Positions 50,305-58,142 of a stretch of DNA of 64,000 nucleotides are shown piece after piece. This DNA comes from Rhodovulum sp. (GTDB taxonomy: Bacteria; Pseudomonadota; Alphaproteobacteria; Rhodobacterales; Rhodobacteraceae): NCBI GenBank assembly GCA_020637615.1, contig JACKKC010000011.1, forward strand, positions 20,107-84,106. Direction: 5' to 3'. The notes under the pieces are model-generated. The model was given only the letters and a program-made list of their open reading frames with translations. It was not told the origin of the DNA and did no database searches. Every line of letters begins with the position of its first letter. Position 1 is the stretch's first letter. Position numbers and translations under genes: made by a program.

Positions 50305-51786
50305 ATGACTGACCTTCCGGACGGCAAGCTCTACGTCGCCGGCGAATGGACCACCGGCTCCGGCGCGGAGATCACCTCGATCTTTCCCGCCGACGGCTCG
50401 GTCAACCGGGTGCTGAAGGGCGCCTCCGAGGCCGACGGGCTCGCGGCCATCGAGCGCGCCAAGGGCGCCCAGGCCGACCCGGCCTGGCGCAACCTCCGCC
50501 CGCACGAGCGGGCGCGCATCCTCACCCGGATCGCCGACGGCATCGAGGCCAACGTCGACCGGATCTCGCGGATCCAGACCATGGACACCGGCAAGACGCT
50601 GAAGGAGACCCGCGCGCTCGCCGCCTCCGCCGCCGGCACCTTCCGCTATTTCGCCGCCGCGCTCGAGACCGCGGACGAGGCGCTGACCACCCAGCGCGGC
50701 GACGCGCTGACCATGTCGGTCCACGAGCCGCTCGGCCTCGTCGCCGCGATCACGCCCTGGAACTCGCCGATCGCCTCGGACGCCCAGAAGGTCGCGCCGG
50801 CGCTCGCCGCCGGCAACGCGGTGCTGCTCAAGCCCGCCTCCTGGTCGCCGCTCGTCAGCCTCGAGCTCGCCCGCATCGTCGAGGAGGCCGGCCTGCCGAA
50901 GGGCCTCTTCTCCGTGCTGCCGGGCGCCGGGCGCGAGATCGGCAACCTGCTCGTCGAGCACCCCGACATCGCCAAGGTCAGCTTCACCGGCGGCACCTCC
51001 ACCGGCCGGGCGCTCGCCCGCAAGGCGGCCGAGAAGCTGATGCCGGTCTCGCTCGAGCTCGGCGGCAAGTCCCCCACCATCGTCTTCGCCGACGCCGACA
51101 TCGACCAGGCGATCGCCGGCGTCCTCTACGGCATCTTCTCCTCCTCGGGGCAGAGCTGCATCGCCGGCGCCCGCCTCTTCGTCGAACGCCCGATCTACGA
51201 CAGCTTCGTCGAGCGCCTCACCGCCGCGACCGAACGCCTGCGCGTCGGCCACCCCTTCGACCCCGCGACCCAGGTCGCGCCGCTCGTCCATTTCGACCAC
51301 CGCGCTTCGGTCGCAAAGATGGTGGACGCCGCCCGCGCCGAGGGCGCCGAGGTGCTGGCCGGCGGCCGCGCCCCGGCGGGCGAGACCTACGACAAGGGCG
51401 CCTTCTACCTGCCGACGATCCTCACCGGCGTCGACAATTCCGCCACCATCTGCCGCGAGGAGGTCTTCGGCCCCGTCCTCGTCGTCCTCCCCTTCGAGGA
51501 CGAGGCCGACGTGATCGCGCAAGGCAACGACAGCGACTACGGCCTCGCCTCCGGCATCTGGACCCGCGACTTCCCCAGGGCCTGGCGCATCGGCCGGGCG
51601 CTCAGGACGGGCACCGTCTGGATCAACACCTACAAGCAGTTCTCCATCTCCACCCCCTTCGGCGGCGAGAAGGAGAGCGGCGTTGGCCGCGAGAAGGGCC
51701 GCGACGGCATCCGCGCCTATATGGCGCAGAAGTCGATCTATACCGACCTCACCGGAAAGCCCCTCGCCTGGGCGGGAGCCGCCTGA
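50305..51786 (+). CDS. NAD(P)-dependent aldehyde dehydrogenase
   Basis: A 493-residue ALDH; the start MTDLPDGKLYVAGEWTTGSG at 50305 is preferred, with an ATG 15 bases upstream possible. The family sites are complete: PWNSPIASDAQKVAPALAAG, KPASWSPL, FTGGTSTGRAL, catalytic Glu in LELGGKSP near residue 252 and nucleophile Cys in SSGQSCIAGARLF near 287. EEVFGPVLVVLPF and the C-terminal STPFGGEKESGVGREKG are present. It would oxidise an aldehyde released by ring cleavage or by the TPP enzyme. Its stop overlaps the next start (TGATG). Confidence 0.94.
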   Translation: MTDLPDGKLYVAGEWTTGSGAEITSIFPADGSVNRVLKGASEADGLAAIERAKGAQADPAWRNLRPHERARILTRIADGIEANVDRISRIQTMDTGKTLKETRALAASAAGTFRYFAAALETADEALTTQRGDALTMSVHEPLGLVAAITPWNSPIASDAQKVAPALAAGNAVLLKPASWSPLVSLELARIVEEAGLPKGLFSVLPGAGREIGNLLVEHPDIAKVSFTGGTSTGRALARKAAEKLMPVSLELGGKSPTIVFADADIDQAIAGVLYGIFSSSGQSCIAGARLFVERPIYDSFVERLTAATERLRVGHPFDPATQVAPLVHFDHRASVAKMVDAARAEGAEVLAGGRAPAGETYDKGAFYLPTILTGVDNSATICREEVFGPVLVVLPFEDEADVIAQGNDSDYGLASGIWTRDFPRAWRIGRALRTGTVWINTYKQFSISTPFGGEKESGVGREKGRDGIRAYMAQKSIYTDLTGKPLAWAGAA

Positions 51787-53006
51787 TGCAGAAATCCGTC
51801 GCCATCGTCGGCTCCGGCCCGTCCGGCTGCTACCTCGCCCAGGCGCTGCTCAAGGCGAAGCCCGACCTCAAGCTCGACCTCATCGACCGCCTGCCCGTGC
51901 CCTACGGCCTCGTCCGCTACGGCGTCGCCGCCGACCACCAGGGCACCAAGGCGATCATCCGCCAGTTCGAGCGCCTCTTCGAGCGCCAGGGCGCCGGCTT
52001 CATCGGCAACCTCGACATCGGCGAGGACGTCAGCCTCGACGAGCTCCGCGCCGCCTATGACGCGGTCGTGCTCGCCGCCGGCCTCGCCACCGACCGCCGC
52101 CTGGGCATCCCCGGCGAGGATCTCGCCGGCATCGCCGGCGCCGGCACCGTTACCCGCGCGCTCAACGAGCACCCGGACGCGGACCCCCTGCCCGTCCTCG
52201 GCCGGCACGTCGTGGTCATGGGCAACGGCAATGTCGCCATCGACATAGTGCGGCTCATCGCCAAGAGCGCCGACGAGCTCGCCGGCACCGACCTCGGGCC
52301 GGTCCCGACCGCCTGGCTCACCGCCGGCCATATCGAGACCATCGACATCGTCGGCCGCTCGGCCGCGTCGCATGCCAAGTTCGATCCGGTCATGGTCAAG
52401 GAACTGCACCACCTCGCCCATGCGACGATCAAGGTCGAGGGCGCCGGCACCGCCGGGGAGCCCGCGGGCCAGAAGAAGCTCGACGCGCTCGCGGCCATCG
52501 ACGGCATCGCCCACGGGCCCCGCAGGCTCACCTTCCGCTTCGGCCTCACCCCCACCGCCTTCGAGGGCGCGGAGGGCCGGGTCACCGCCGTGCGCTTCCA
52601 CGACGCCGCGGGTGCCGAGACGGTGCTGCCCTGCGACACCTTCATCAGCGCCATCGGCTTCGACACCGGCGCCAACCTCTCGCGCGGCGCGCTGCTCGAG
52701 CATGCGCGCGACATCGACGCCGGCGTGCTCGACGACGGCCTCTACGCCACCGGCTGGTTCCGCCGCGGCCCGCGCGGCACCATCCCGGAGAACCGCGCCG
52801 AGGCGCAGGCGCTGGCCGCCCGGGTCGTCGCCGACCTCGACGCCGCGACCGGCAGGCCCGGCCTCCCCGCCACCGGCCGCGTCGACTACGCCGGCTGGAA
52901 GCGCATCGACGCGGCCGAGCTCGCCGCCGCCACCGCGGACCGCTGCCGCAGAAAGATAGCAGACCGCGCGGCCATGCTCGCGCTGGCACTCAACAACGAG
53001 GGATAA
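51786..53006 (+). CDS. Adrenodoxin-reductase-like NADPH flavoprotein (FprA type)
   Basis: The 406-residue protein (MQKSVAIVGSGPSGCYLAQA) shows the FAD motif GSGPSG at about residue 9, the family PVPYGLVRYGVAADHQGTK, the NADPH-binding MGNGNVAIDIVRLIAKSADE and the ATG-like C-terminal YATGWFRRGPRGTIPENRAE. These identify it as a ferredoxin/adrenodoxin-NADP reductase rather than a plant-type reductase. It is encoded three bases before a flavodoxin and shares the operon with the Rieske oxygenase, so it most likely drives the oxygenase with NADPH. All cofactor motifs are complete. Confidence 0.92.
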   Translation: MQKSVAIVGSGPSGCYLAQALLKAKPDLKLDLIDRLPVPYGLVRYGVAADHQGTKAIIRQFERLFERQGAGFIGNLDIGEDVSLDELRAAYDAVVLAAGLATDRRLGIPGEDLAGIAGAGTVTRALNEHPDADPLPVLGRHVVVMGNGNVAIDIVRLIAKSADELAGTDLGPVPTAWLTAGHIETIDIVGRSAASHAKFDPVMVKELHHLAHATIKVEGAGTAGEPAGQKKLDALAAIDGIAHGPRRLTFRFGLTPTAFEGAEGRVTAVRFHDAAGAETVLPCDTFISAIGFDTGANLSRGALLEHARDIDAGVLDDGLYATGWFRRGPRGTIPENRAEAQALAARVVADLDAATGRPGLPATGRVDYAGWKRIDAAELAAATADRCRRKIADRAAMLALALNNEG

Positions 53007-53009
53007 GCC

Positions 53010-53477
53010 ATGAACATCACCGTCCTTTACGGAACCGAGACCGGCAATGCGGAGATGCTGGCCGAAGATGTCACCGCGCACCTCGAGGGCGACCACGAGG
53101 TCACCTGCACCAACCTCTCGGACTTCGCGCCTTCCGACTTCGCCCCCGAGCAGTTCTACCTCGTGATCTGCTCGACCTATGGCGACGGCGAGTTGCCCTC
53201 CTCGGCCAAGCCCTTCGCCGAGGCGATGGAAACGGCGCAGCCGGATCTCGCCGGCATCCATTTCGCGATCTTCGGCCTCGGCGACACCGAATACGACGAG
53301 ACCCACAATTTCGGCAGCCAGATCATCGCCGACATGCTGAAGGGCCGCGGCGCCGCCCAGATCGGCGACCGCGTGATCCACGACGCCTCCGGCGCCGACA
53401 TGGCCGACGACCTCGCCATGGAATGGGCCGATGCGGTCGTCGAGCTCGCCCGCACCCGCGTCGGGGAGGCCGCCTGA
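53010..53477 (+). CDS. Flavodoxin (MioC-like)
   Basis: A 155-residue FMN protein: MNITVLYGTETGNAEMLAED holds the phosphate loop (T-E-T-G-N), CSTYGDGELPSSAKPFAEAM is the first flavin-stacking loop, and FGLGDTEYDETHNFGSQIIA the second. The MioC/sulfite-reductase-flavodoxin-like GDGELP motif is conserved. It is three bases after the FprA-type reductase and overlaps the following gene. In the absence of a ferredoxin gene it probably carries electrons from the reductase to the Rieske oxygenase, comparable in principle to flavodoxin-driven P450 systems such as cindoxin. That pairing is inference. Confidence 0.93.
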   Translation: MNITVLYGTETGNAEMLAEDVTAHLEGDHEVTCTNLSDFAPSDFAPEQFYLVICSTYGDGELPSSAKPFAEAMETAQPDLAGIHFAIFGLGDTEYDETHNFGSQIIADMLKGRGAAQIGDRVIHDASGADMADDLAMEWADAVVELARTRVGEAA

Positions 53478-54076
53478 TGCGCGCCGCCGAGATCCTCGAA
53501 CGCCTGTCGGTCGCCTGGAAGCACGGCGAGCATGTCGACCTCGCCGGCGTCACCTGCGAGGGGCGGCTCGACCTCTCCGGTCGCGAGATTCCCGGCGTGG
53601 ATTTCTCCGGCGCGACCTTCCCCGAGGGCATCGACGCCACGGGCACCCGCTTCCTCGGCCTCGCCTGGTTCCGCGGCGTCGCCTTCGAGGGCCCGAGCCC
53701 CTTCGCCCGCGCGCAGTTCCTGACCGACGCCCGCTTCGAGGACGCGAGCTTCGACGCGCCGGCCGACTTCTCGAAGGCCGAGTTCCGCGGCATCGCCCGC
53801 TTCGACCATGCCCGCTTCGCCCAAGGCGCGAGCTTCGCCGGCACCGTCTCCTACGGCAACGTCTCGCTCGCCCATGCCGACTTCGGGGCGCCGGCCGACT
53901 TCCGCGGGGCGGAATACCTCGGCGGCATCTGGTGCGATTCGACCGCCTTCGCCGAGGGCACGGACTTCAGCGACATCCAGGTCCACGGCCGCCTCTGGAT
54001 CCGGCGCGCCCGGCTCGGCACGGCGCCGCTCGCCGCCGACCGCTTCACGCTCTCATTCGGCTACACCTACGCCTGA
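53477..54076 (+). CDS. Pentapeptide-repeat protein in the catabolic operon
   Basis: The ATG overlaps the flavodoxin stop by one base. The 199-residue protein has a short N-terminal helix (MRAAEILERLSVAWKHGEHV) and then about 25 quasi-five-residue units with Phe/Leu at the centre and small residues before it (VDFSGATFPEGIDATG, ADFSKAEFRG, ARFDHARFAQGASFAG). These predict a square right-handed helix of the pentapeptide-repeat class. No enzyme motif is visible. Some such proteins mimic DNA or bind other proteins. Here, tight coupling to the electron-transfer genes suggests a scaffold or immunity-like role, which is speculative. Confidence 0.85.
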   Translation: MRAAEILERLSVAWKHGEHVDLAGVTCEGRLDLSGREIPGVDFSGATFPEGIDATGTRFLGLAWFRGVAFEGPSPFARAQFLTDARFEDASFDAPADFSKAEFRGIARFDHARFAQGASFAGTVSYGNVSLAHADFGAPADFRGAEYLGGIWCDSTAFAEGTDFSDIQVHGRLWIRRARLGTAPLAADRFTLSFGYTYA

Positions 54077-54090
54077 CAAGGGGAATACGC

Positions 54091-55224
54091 ATGGGCCTTG
54101 AAATCGGCATCTGCGGCGGCGGCGTCGGCGGCCTGACGGCCGCCATCGCCCTCGCGAAGGACGGCCACGCCGTCACCGTCCACGAGCAGGCCCGCGCCTT
54201 CGCCCGCATCGGCGCGGACGTGAACCTGACCCCGAACGCGGTGCACGCGCTCGACCGGCTCGGCGTCGGCGAGACCCTGCGCGAGACCGCCGCCCGGCCG
54301 CGCTTCCGCATCAGCCGCACCTGGGACAGCGGCGAGGAGACCTCGCGCCTGCCGATGGGCGACGAGGCCGAGCGCAAATACGGTGCGCCGCAGCTCACCA
54401 TCCACCGCGGCGACCTGCTGCGTGCCCTCGAGGCGCGGGTCCCGCAAAGCTCGATCCGGCTCGGCCACAGGGTCACGGCCGTCTCCGACGGCACCGTCAC
54501 CTTCGCCGACGGATCGAGCGAGCGCTTCGACGTCGTCATCGGCGCCGACGGCATCCACTCGGCGGTGCGCGCATCGCTCTTCGGCGAGGATCATCCGCGC
54601 TTCACCGGCCTCGTCTCCTACCGCGCCGTCGTCCCGCGCGACGCGGTCGCGGCGGAGAACCTCGACAGCTTCACCAAATGGTGGGGTCCGCGCCCCGACG
54701 TGCAGGTCGTCGTCTTCCCGCTGACCCGCGGCGAGGAGATCTTCATCTTCGCCACCACGCCCCAGGACGACTGGCGCGAGGAGAGCTGGACGCTTCCCGG
54801 CGATGTCGCCGAGCTGCGGGCGGTCTACGCCGACTTCCATCCCGAGGTCGGCGCGCTTCTCGGCGCCGTCGCCTCGGTCACCAAGTCCGCGCTCTACGTC
54901 CGCGACCCCATGCCGCGCTGGTCTTCGGGCCATGCCACGCTCCTCGGCGACGCGGCGCATCCGATGGTGCCCTTCATGGCGCAGGGCGCCTGCATGGCGA
55001 TCGAGGACGCCGTCGTCCTCTCCCGCGCGCTCGCCGGCGCGACGCGCGCCGACGTCCCCGACGCGCTGCGCCGCTACGAGGACGCCCGCCGCGACCGCAC
55101 CGCCCGCGTCCAGCTCGGCTCGCTCGCCAACGACTGGATGAAGGGCCAGGGCAACGCCGACTGGGTCTACGGCTACGACGCCTGGGCCGCCCCGCTCGGC
55201 GCGCCAGCCGAGACCGCCGGGTAG
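54091..55224 (+). CDS. FAD-dependent aromatic hydroxylase (salicylate hydroxylase-like)
   Basis: A 377-residue class A flavoprotein monooxygenase starting MGLEIGICGGGVGGLTAAIA with the FAD motif GxGxxG. The DG motif DVVIGADGIHSAVRASLFGE and the GD motif LLGDAAHPMVPFMAQGACMA with IEDAVVLSRAL are all present. It resembles salicylate 1-hydroxylase and 6-hydroxynicotinate 3-monooxygenase, which hydroxylate with NAD(P)H, sometimes with decarboxylation. In the operon it would install the second hydroxyl before extradiol cleavage. The gene ends about 40 bp before the metallo-beta-lactamase gene. Substrate identity is unknown. Confidence 0.9.
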   Translation: MGLEIGICGGGVGGLTAAIALAKDGHAVTVHEQARAFARIGADVNLTPNAVHALDRLGVGETLRETAARPRFRISRTWDSGEETSRLPMGDEAERKYGAPQLTIHRGDLLRALEARVPQSSIRLGHRVTAVSDGTVTFADGSSERFDVVIGADGIHSAVRASLFGEDHPRFTGLVSYRAVVPRDAVAAENLDSFTKWWGPRPDVQVVVFPLTRGEEIFIFATTPQDDWREESWTLPGDVAELRAVYADFHPEVGALLGAVASVTKSALYVRDPMPRWSSGHATLLGDAAHPMVPFMAQGACMAIEDAVVLSRALAGATRADVPDALRRYEDARRDRTARVQLGSLANDWMKGQGNADWVYGYDAWAAPLGAPAETAG

Positions 55225-55267
55225 CGGGGTCGCGGCGGTGACGACGAAACACCGGAATGGAGGGAAG

Positions 55268-56245
55268 ATGCCGATGGATCGCCGCGAGTTGCTGGCGGCC
55301 GGCCTGGGGTTGACCGGCGGGGCCCTTCTCCTTGGTGGGGCTGCCCGGGCAGAGGAGGCGCCGGCGTGCGGCACCGAAGCCCTTGTGGTGCCCGAGACCG
55401 GAACCCACCTCCTTCTGCTCGGCACGATGGCCGGGCCGGTCCTCGATCCACGGCGGATGATGGCGAGCCAGGCGGTCATCGTCGACGGCTCGGTCTATCT
55501 CGTGGACTGCGGCTACGGCACCATCCTTCGCATGGTCGAGGCCGGGCTGCGACCGGCGGATGTGAAAGCCATCTTCGTCACCCACCACCATTCGGACCAC
55601 AACGCCGACTATCCGAACGTGGTCCACCTCGCCTGGATTCAGGGCATCGACGGCCAGATCGTCAGCGTCGGTCCACCGCCCTTCCAGTCGATCCACACCG
55701 CCGCACTCGCCTTTCATCACGAGGACATCCGGATCCGGATCGCCGGGACGGGCCGCCAGCCGATCGAAGGCTTCTTCGAGGTGCGCGAAGTCGCCGAGCC
55801 GGGCCTGGTCTATCAGGATGACAAGGTCCGGGTCCTCGCCGGCATCGCCGACCATCCGCCTTTCTCGACCGCGCTCGGCTTCCGTTTCGAGACCCCCGAG
55901 CGCACCATCGTCTTCTCCGGCGACACCGCCGCGAGCGAGGCGATCGCGGAACTGGCCGAAGGGGCGGACGTGCTGGTCCACGAAGCGATGTTTCCGGCCG
56001 GGATCGACGCCATGCTGGCGAAGCGCCCCTATGTGCCGCCGAAGCTCCGGCAGTTCCTGATGGAGGGCCACACGTCGGCCGAGGACGCCGGACGCATCGC
56101 CGCCAAGGCGCAGGTCGGCACGCTCGTGCTGTCGCATCTGCTTCCTGGCGACCAGCCGGAGGTTACGGACGAGATCTGGAGGGCCGAGGCCGCGCGGCAT
56201 TTCGACGGACCGATCGTCGTCGGTCGCGACCTCATGCTGGTTTGA
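55268..56245 (+). CDS. Tat-exported metallo-beta-lactamase-fold hydrolase
   Basis: The start at 55268 follows GGAGGGAAG and yields MPMDRRELLAAGLGLTGGAL, a twin-arginine-like signal ending near ARAEEA, so the enzyme probably acts in the periplasm after folding with its metals. The mature domain has the zinc site H106-x-H108-x-D110-H111 (THHHSDHNADY), later His residues and Asp in IVFSGDTAASEAI, and His in MEGHTSAEDAGRIAAK, as in RNase Z/arylsulfatase-like MBL hydrolases. It may hydrolyse a precursor (ester, lactone or sulfate) of the imported compound. It is the last gene of the catabolic operon. Confidence 0.87.
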   Translation: MPMDRRELLAAGLGLTGGALLLGGAARAEEAPACGTEALVVPETGTHLLLLGTMAGPVLDPRRMMASQAVIVDGSVYLVDCGYGTILRMVEAGLRPADVKAIFVTHHHSDHNADYPNVVHLAWIQGIDGQIVSVGPPPFQSIHTAALAFHHEDIRIRIAGTGRQPIEGFFEVREVAEPGLVYQDDKVRVLAGIADHPPFSTALGFRFETPERTIVFSGDTAASEAIAELAEGADVLVHEAMFPAGIDAMLAKRPYVPPKLRQFLMEGHTSAEDAGRIAAKAQVGTLVLSHLLPGDQPEVTDEIWRAEAARHFDGPIVVGRDLMLV

Positions 56246-56274
56246 AAGATACGCGGGGAAGGAGAAAAGCGGCG

Positions 56275-56517
56275 ATGATCATTTGCTCCTGCGCCGTCAT
56301 CCGCCAGGAAGAGCTGCGCGAGGTAACCCGCAAATTGTATCGGAGCAATCCGGGCGCGCCGATCACCCCCAACCGGGTCTACCGCGCGCTCGGCAAGTCT
56401 CCGACCTGCATGGATTGCGCTCCGCTTCTAACCCTGCGAATCTATGCCACCGCGCAGGAGGTCATCGTCGCCGAGGGGCTGCTGCGCGGCGATGCACATC
56501 CGCGGAGGATCAAGTGA
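56275..56517 (+). CDS. bfd: Bacterioferritin-associated ferredoxin
   Basis: An 80-residue protein beginning MIICSCAVIRQEELREVTRK with GGAGAA upstream. Four cysteines in the Bfd arrangement (CSC near residues 4-6, and CMDC near 45-48 in SPTCMDCAPLLTLRI) bind one [2Fe-2S] cluster. Bfd reduces bacterioferritin iron to release it. The start 30 bp after the hydrolase and overlap of its TGA with the bacterioferritin GTG show a bfd-bfr pair. The C-terminal tail of about 20 residues is slightly long for Bfd. It might also supply electrons to the Rieske enzyme, but no evidence favours this. Confidence 0.9.
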   Translation: MIICSCAVIRQEELREVTRKLYRSNPGAPITPNRVYRALGKSPTCMDCAPLLTLRIYATAQEVIVAEGLLRGDAHPRRIK

Positions 56518-56999
56518 AGGGCAATCCCAAGGTCATCGAGCTCCTCAACGATGCGCTGCGCCACGAGCTCACCGCGGTCAGCCAGTTCTGGCTGCACTAC
56601 CGATTGCTCCAGAACTGGGGTTACGGCGAGATGGCGCAGAAATGGAGAGACGAGAGCATCGAGGAGATGGAGCACGCCGACCAGCTCATCGCCCGCATCG
56701 TGTTCCTCGAGGGCTTCCCCAACCTTCAGAAGCTCGACCCGCTGATGATCGGCGACACGATCCGGGAGGTCCTCGATGCCGACCTCAAGGCCGAATACCG
56801 CGCCCGTGCGCTCTATCGCGAGGCCCGCGACGTCGCCGAGGAAGCCGAGGACTACGTCAGCAAGGGTCTCTTCGAGACCCTGATGGACGACGAGGAGGGC
56901 CACATCGACTTCCTCGAGACCCAGATCGATCTCTTCGACCGGATCGGCGCGGAGGAATACGGCCTCCTGAACGCCACCCCCGCCGACGAGGCGAAGTGA
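56514..56999 (+). CDS. bfr: Bacterioferritin
   Basis: GTG start overlapping the bfd stop by four bases gives a 161-residue ferritin: VKGNPKVIELLNDALRHELT, LHYRLLQNWGYGEMAQKWRD and ESIEEMEHADQLIARIVFLE contain ferroxidase-centre Glu/His ligands and the haem-ligating Met (EEMEHAD, equivalent to Met52 of the E. coli protein). DDEEGHIDFLETQIDLFDRI provides the second half-site. The length is standard. It would store iron as a 24-mer, possibly to serve the iron-rich oxygenases upstream or to buffer oxidative stress. It is followed by a small hairpin. Confidence 0.95.
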   Translation: MKGNPKVIELLNDALRHELTAVSQFWLHYRLLQNWGYGEMAQKWRDESIEEMEHADQLIARIVFLEGFPNLQKLDPLMIGDTIREVLDADLKAEYRARALYREARDVAEEAEDYVSKGLFETLMDDEEGHIDFLETQIDLFDRIGAEEYGLLNATPADEAK

Positions 57000-57035
57000 T
57001 CCCGCTCCCTCGCGCACACCCGTTGCAAAACGGTT

Positions 57036-57050
57036 AACGCCGAAGGCGTT
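57036..57050. terminator. Hairpin between bfr and the convergent IclR gene
   Basis: AACGCC-GAA-GGCGTT forms a perfect six-base stem with a triloop about 40 bp after the bfr stop and 54 bp after the IclR stop on the other strand. The T-tract is poor on either side; it may serve both convergent genes. Confidence 0.5.
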
Positions 57051-57103
57051 CTTCAGCTATATCAGAGACTTGACCGCTTGTGCGCGCGCGCTCAGGCGAG
57101 GGT

Positions 57104-57904
57104 TCAGCCTCGGAATCCGAGTGCTTCGGAGATCCCCGTCGCCGCCTTCTTGAGCGCCGCCTCGATCTCGGGAAGCCGCGGGTTTCCGGGCGAGAAGGCA
57201 CTGGCATGCCCCGTCACGTTGATCGCCCCGGCGGCCTGCCCGCGGTGGTCCCGCACCAGGGCCGCCCCCGAGCCGATCTCGGGCTCGAAATTCGCCATGC
57301 TCCAGGCGACCCCGAGCGCCTTGTCCTCCTTGAGCTGCTTCTCGAGATCCGCGAGCGAGGTCCGCGTCTTGTCGCTGTAGGCGTCGAGCCGCACGCCGGC
57401 ATAGCGCTTCCGGAGCTCCTCCGGCGCCAGATCCGCGAGCAGGATCCGCCCGATCGAGGTCGCATGCGCCGGCAACCGCGTCCCCTCCCGCACGTTGCTC
57501 GCCAGATGCGAATTCGGGGTCACCCGCGCCAGATAGACGATCTCCCGCCCTTCGAGAATGCCGAGATGCGCCGACAGATTGAGTTCCCGCACCAGCTCCA
57601 CGAGATGCGGCCGCGACACCTGCGCGATGTCCCGCCCATGCAGCGCCTCGGCCGCGAGCGTGATCAGCCCCGTCCCCAGACGATACCCCCCGTCGTCGGG
57701 TATCGCCTCGATCATCCCCTCTTCCTCCAGCGTCGCCAGAAGCCGAATGAGCGTCGTGCGGTTTATCCCCGTGGCCTTGGCTGCCTGGCTGGTATTGCGG
57801 CACCTGTTCCCGGCGGCGACATATCGCAGCAGCGTGAACGCGCGCGCCACCGGCGGCACCCCGTAGGGGGAGTCGTCGACCAGCAAGGCTGATGCTTCTG
57901 CCAT
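57104..57904 (-). CDS. IclR-family transcriptional regulator
   Basis: The ATG at 57904 (MAEASALLVDDSPYGVPPVA) begins a 266-residue protein; in-frame codons upstream overlap a palindrome and are not used. The winged helix is RAFTLLRYVAAGNRCRNTSQ, AAKATGINRTTLIRLLATLE and EEGMIEAIPDDGGYRLGTGL. The IclR effector domain follows (VYLARVTPNSHLASNVREGT, RLPAHATSIGRILLADL, INVTGHASAFSPGNPRLPEI). IclR proteins often control aromatic catabolic operons, and this one lies just beyond the Rieske operon, so it is the nearest candidate regulator of it. The DNA site at its own promoter differs from the repeats upstream of the operon. Confidence 0.9.
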   Translation of the reverse strand: MAEASALLVDDSPYGVPPVARAFTLLRYVAAGNRCRNTSQAAKATGINRTTLIRLLATLEEEGMIEAIPDDGGYRLGTGLITLAAEALHGRDIAQVSRPHLVELVRELNLSAHLGILEGREIVYLARVTPNSHLASNVREGTRLPAHATSIGRILLADLAPEELRKRYAGVRLDAYSDKTRTSLADLEKQLKEDKALGVAWSMANFEPEIGSGAALVRDHRGQAAGAINVTGHASAFSPGNPRLPEIEAALKKAATGISEALGFRG

Positions 57905-57934
57905 TTTATGAACGCCTGATGACTCATATGAACA

Positions 57935-57948
57935 GACCACTATTGGTC
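57935..57948. promoter_or_regulatory. Palindrome upstream of the IclR gene
   Basis: GACCA-N4-TGGTC (57935-57948) is a perfect inverted repeat located 31 bp before the iclR start. Position and size suit an IclR-type autoregulatory operator. The next 190 bp to the formyltransferase gene contain no further gene. Confidence 0.55.
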
Positions 57949-58142
57949 AAAGCCAGTGCGCAATGCAACTCCTTTGAGGATCTCGCATTGCACGCAATGG
58001 CTATCCGCTCAGCGCAAGAACCGGACTTTCCGGGTCCATGCGTCTTTTCCGGTCATAGGTCGTTGCCACGAGCCGGAAACGCTCTGGAGCAGTACCCGGG
58101 CGAGATACGCCGAATGGTCCGGAAAAGAACTCCGGTGTCCCC

